Shown piece after piece: positions 62,811 through 64,000 of a DNA stretch of 64,000 bases. Source of the DNA: Bettongia penicillata ogilbyi (Eukaryota; Chordata; Mammalia; Diprotodontia; Potoroidae). How positions within the stretch are numbered: the stretch's first letter is position 1; the number at the start of each line of letters is the position of its first letter. The position numbers were made by a program, and so were the translations under genes. A model generated the notes under the pieces. The model had not been told where the DNA came from. It saw nothing but the letters and a program-made list of their open reading frames with translations, and searched no databases. The DNA lies in NCBI GenBank assembly GCA_023548195.1, contig JAJHZJ010000268.1, positions 2,362,215-2,426,214 of the forward strand, in the 5' to 3' direction.

Positions 62811-62814
62811 AGAA

Positions 62815-63080
62815 GCTCCACTATGGAAGGCCTGACAAGTCAACCTCGACATCTTTGCTTAAAGATATATAATGCTACCACCCATGGTAGCGCATTCCAT
62901 TTTGAATAGTTTTAACTGTTAGAAAGATTTTGTTTCTTTTGGTTTTCTAATTTCCCTCCCCCCCAAAAAACCCAAAACTTAAATGCATCTTTTTTGGAAC
63001 TCCTACCTATTTTTCCTAATCTTGCCTTCTGGAGGTAATTTCTTAGCTCTGAGCCTTGTTCTCATTCCTCAGTGCTAGTC
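62815..63080 (+). mobile_element. CR1/L3-like LINE fragment
   Basis: 'cgcattccattttgaatagt', TTTTAACTGTTAGAAAGATTT, 'ggaactcctacctatttttc', CTAATCTTGCCTTCTGGAGG. This is the order seen at the 3' region of CR1/L3 elements, with an A/C-rich interruption at 62955-62985. Confidence 0.68.
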
Positions 63081-64000
63081 CATAGATGATACATGTTCCT
63101 TTGACCTTTAGTCTAACATCTCACAGTTAATTGATGACACAGACAGAGCTAAAACCCATATCTTTTAATTCCCTTCCCGATATTGTTTCCATCATATCAA
63201 TAGAACTTGTCACTGCTTTCCCTAAGCACTTATCAGAATTACCTGTAGGAGCCCATGGGATTTCTTCCATTACATTTGCCCAGGGCTTTCAAAGCCCCTT
63301 CAGATCTTTAGGGTGAAAAATGTTATAGATAGCATTACTAGTTCCATCTGTGTAATACTGCTCACATGTCAGATTACATATTTTTTTCACAGTTGCTAAT
63401 ATAGACTTCTGAGTGTGTTTATATCCATAATATATGTTTATATGTATGTATATATGCATACACATGTGCACATATATGTGTATATATAATACACACACTA
63501 TATAGACTTTTGTCATCCTAAAGATGTAAAAAAAAATATTTATCACAGCGAGATCTTCTGAAAAAAGCACAAAGTTAGTGAACATTTTAAAAAAATTTAA
63601 AAGAAAACATCCCCCCCGATGAATTTTGAGTAAGAACAACAAATCTTTACAATCCATAAAGAATCAATTTCTGAAATCCGAGGTGAGAGACTGAAGGAAC
63701 CCCCCCAGTACATTGCTCAGTTTTAGAGTAAACACAACACTTAAATTGAGTCAGGAGATTTAAATTTAAACTAGTGGAACTCAATTATTGAACTGATCAA
63801 ACAAGAAATATGTATGTGATCTATTATAATTTGCTTAATTACTAAAACAAGGATTTTTTTCTTTCAAAATGACTCCATTAGTTCAAAGAAGAAAATCAAT
63901 GTATATTCACTTAATATTAATTACACAACAAATGTAAAGTTGAGTTAGAGTTTAGCACAGCCCAATAGGTACTTTCCAACATCAGCAAATTGAAAATACA
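63081..64000. other. mostly unique, AT-rich sequence
   Basis: A MIR-like minus-strand patch (63105-63160) and TA/CA-rich runs (63425-63500). The 122-codon minus-strand frame 63289-63657 is Ile/Tyr/Phe-rich from that composition and is not called. No gene recognised. Confidence 0.5.

Noticed and set aside
63289..63657. 122-codon minus-strand frame
   Set aside because: Ile/Tyr/His-rich reading of TA/CA-rich DNA.

Overview
The window looks like nuclear DNA from a marsupial (metatherian) mammal. It is AT-rich, poor in CpG, full of microsatellites, and packed with repeats of a marsupial type: L1 and HAL1-type LINEs whose 3' ends share a GGAACTCAAA-like block, RTE (BovB-like) LINE remnants, tRNA-derived SINEs that end in an RTE-like tail (GACTGAACGACTGAACAAC), and very many MIR-like SINE, L2-like and CR1/L3-like LINE fragments. 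There are no Alu, B1/B2 or ruminant-specific SINE heads. The species cannot be fixed from the sequence alone.

I find no host protein-coding gene, no host exon I would defend, no functional tRNA or rRNA gene and no CRISPR array. The window reads as intergenic or deep-intronic DNA. Nearly every open frame longer than 60 codons falls in a microsatellite, in a transposon remnant or in AT-rich sequence without coding character. The only recognisable protein homology is to retrotransposon proteins: L1 ORF1 C-terminal domain (1-296), L1 ORF2 C-terminal part (1404-2690, broken), RTE reverse transcriptase (about 4489-4812), RTE endonuclease (about 43380-43815, minus strand), and L2 ORF pieces.

Layout. 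1-3083: HAL1-type element followed by an L1 3' half, the latter split by a 210-bp insertion that is a copy of a segment 1.5 kb downstream. 3.1-9 kb: unique DNA, RTE fragment, RTE-tailed SINEs, a large (TTC)n tract, MIR and CR1 fragments. 9-12.3 kb: mostly unique, slightly more GC-rich. 12.3-15.7 kb: L2 and a dense MIR cluster with one SINE inside another. 15.7-19.3 kb: mostly unique, with the best repeat-poor islands. 19.3-20.4 kb: possible hAT-type DNA transposon remnant. 20.5-29.2 kb: L2 3' ends, MIRs and L1 3' ends. 29.4-34.6 kb: the longest repeat-poor stretch, with a 350-bp purine tract. 34.6-43.8 kb: MIR, L2, a forkhead-motif cluster and an RTE endonuclease fragment. 44-48 kb: AT-rich unique DNA, an L2 split by a SINE, and a 298-bp TA-flanked MITE. 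48.5-51.3 kb: L2 on both strands, one copy split by a SINE. 52-60.9 kb: stacked MIR and L2. 60.9-64 kb: a unique island, then L2, SINE and CR1/L3.

There is no gene network to describe. The relations that can be read are between mobile elements: autonomous LINEs (L1, RTE, L2) and the non-autonomous elements that appear to use their machinery (HAL1, RTE-tailed SINE, MIR), with nested insertions giving relative ages. Boundaries of old repeats are approximate (about 20-40 bases). Family names are from recognition by eye, not from a repeat-library search.
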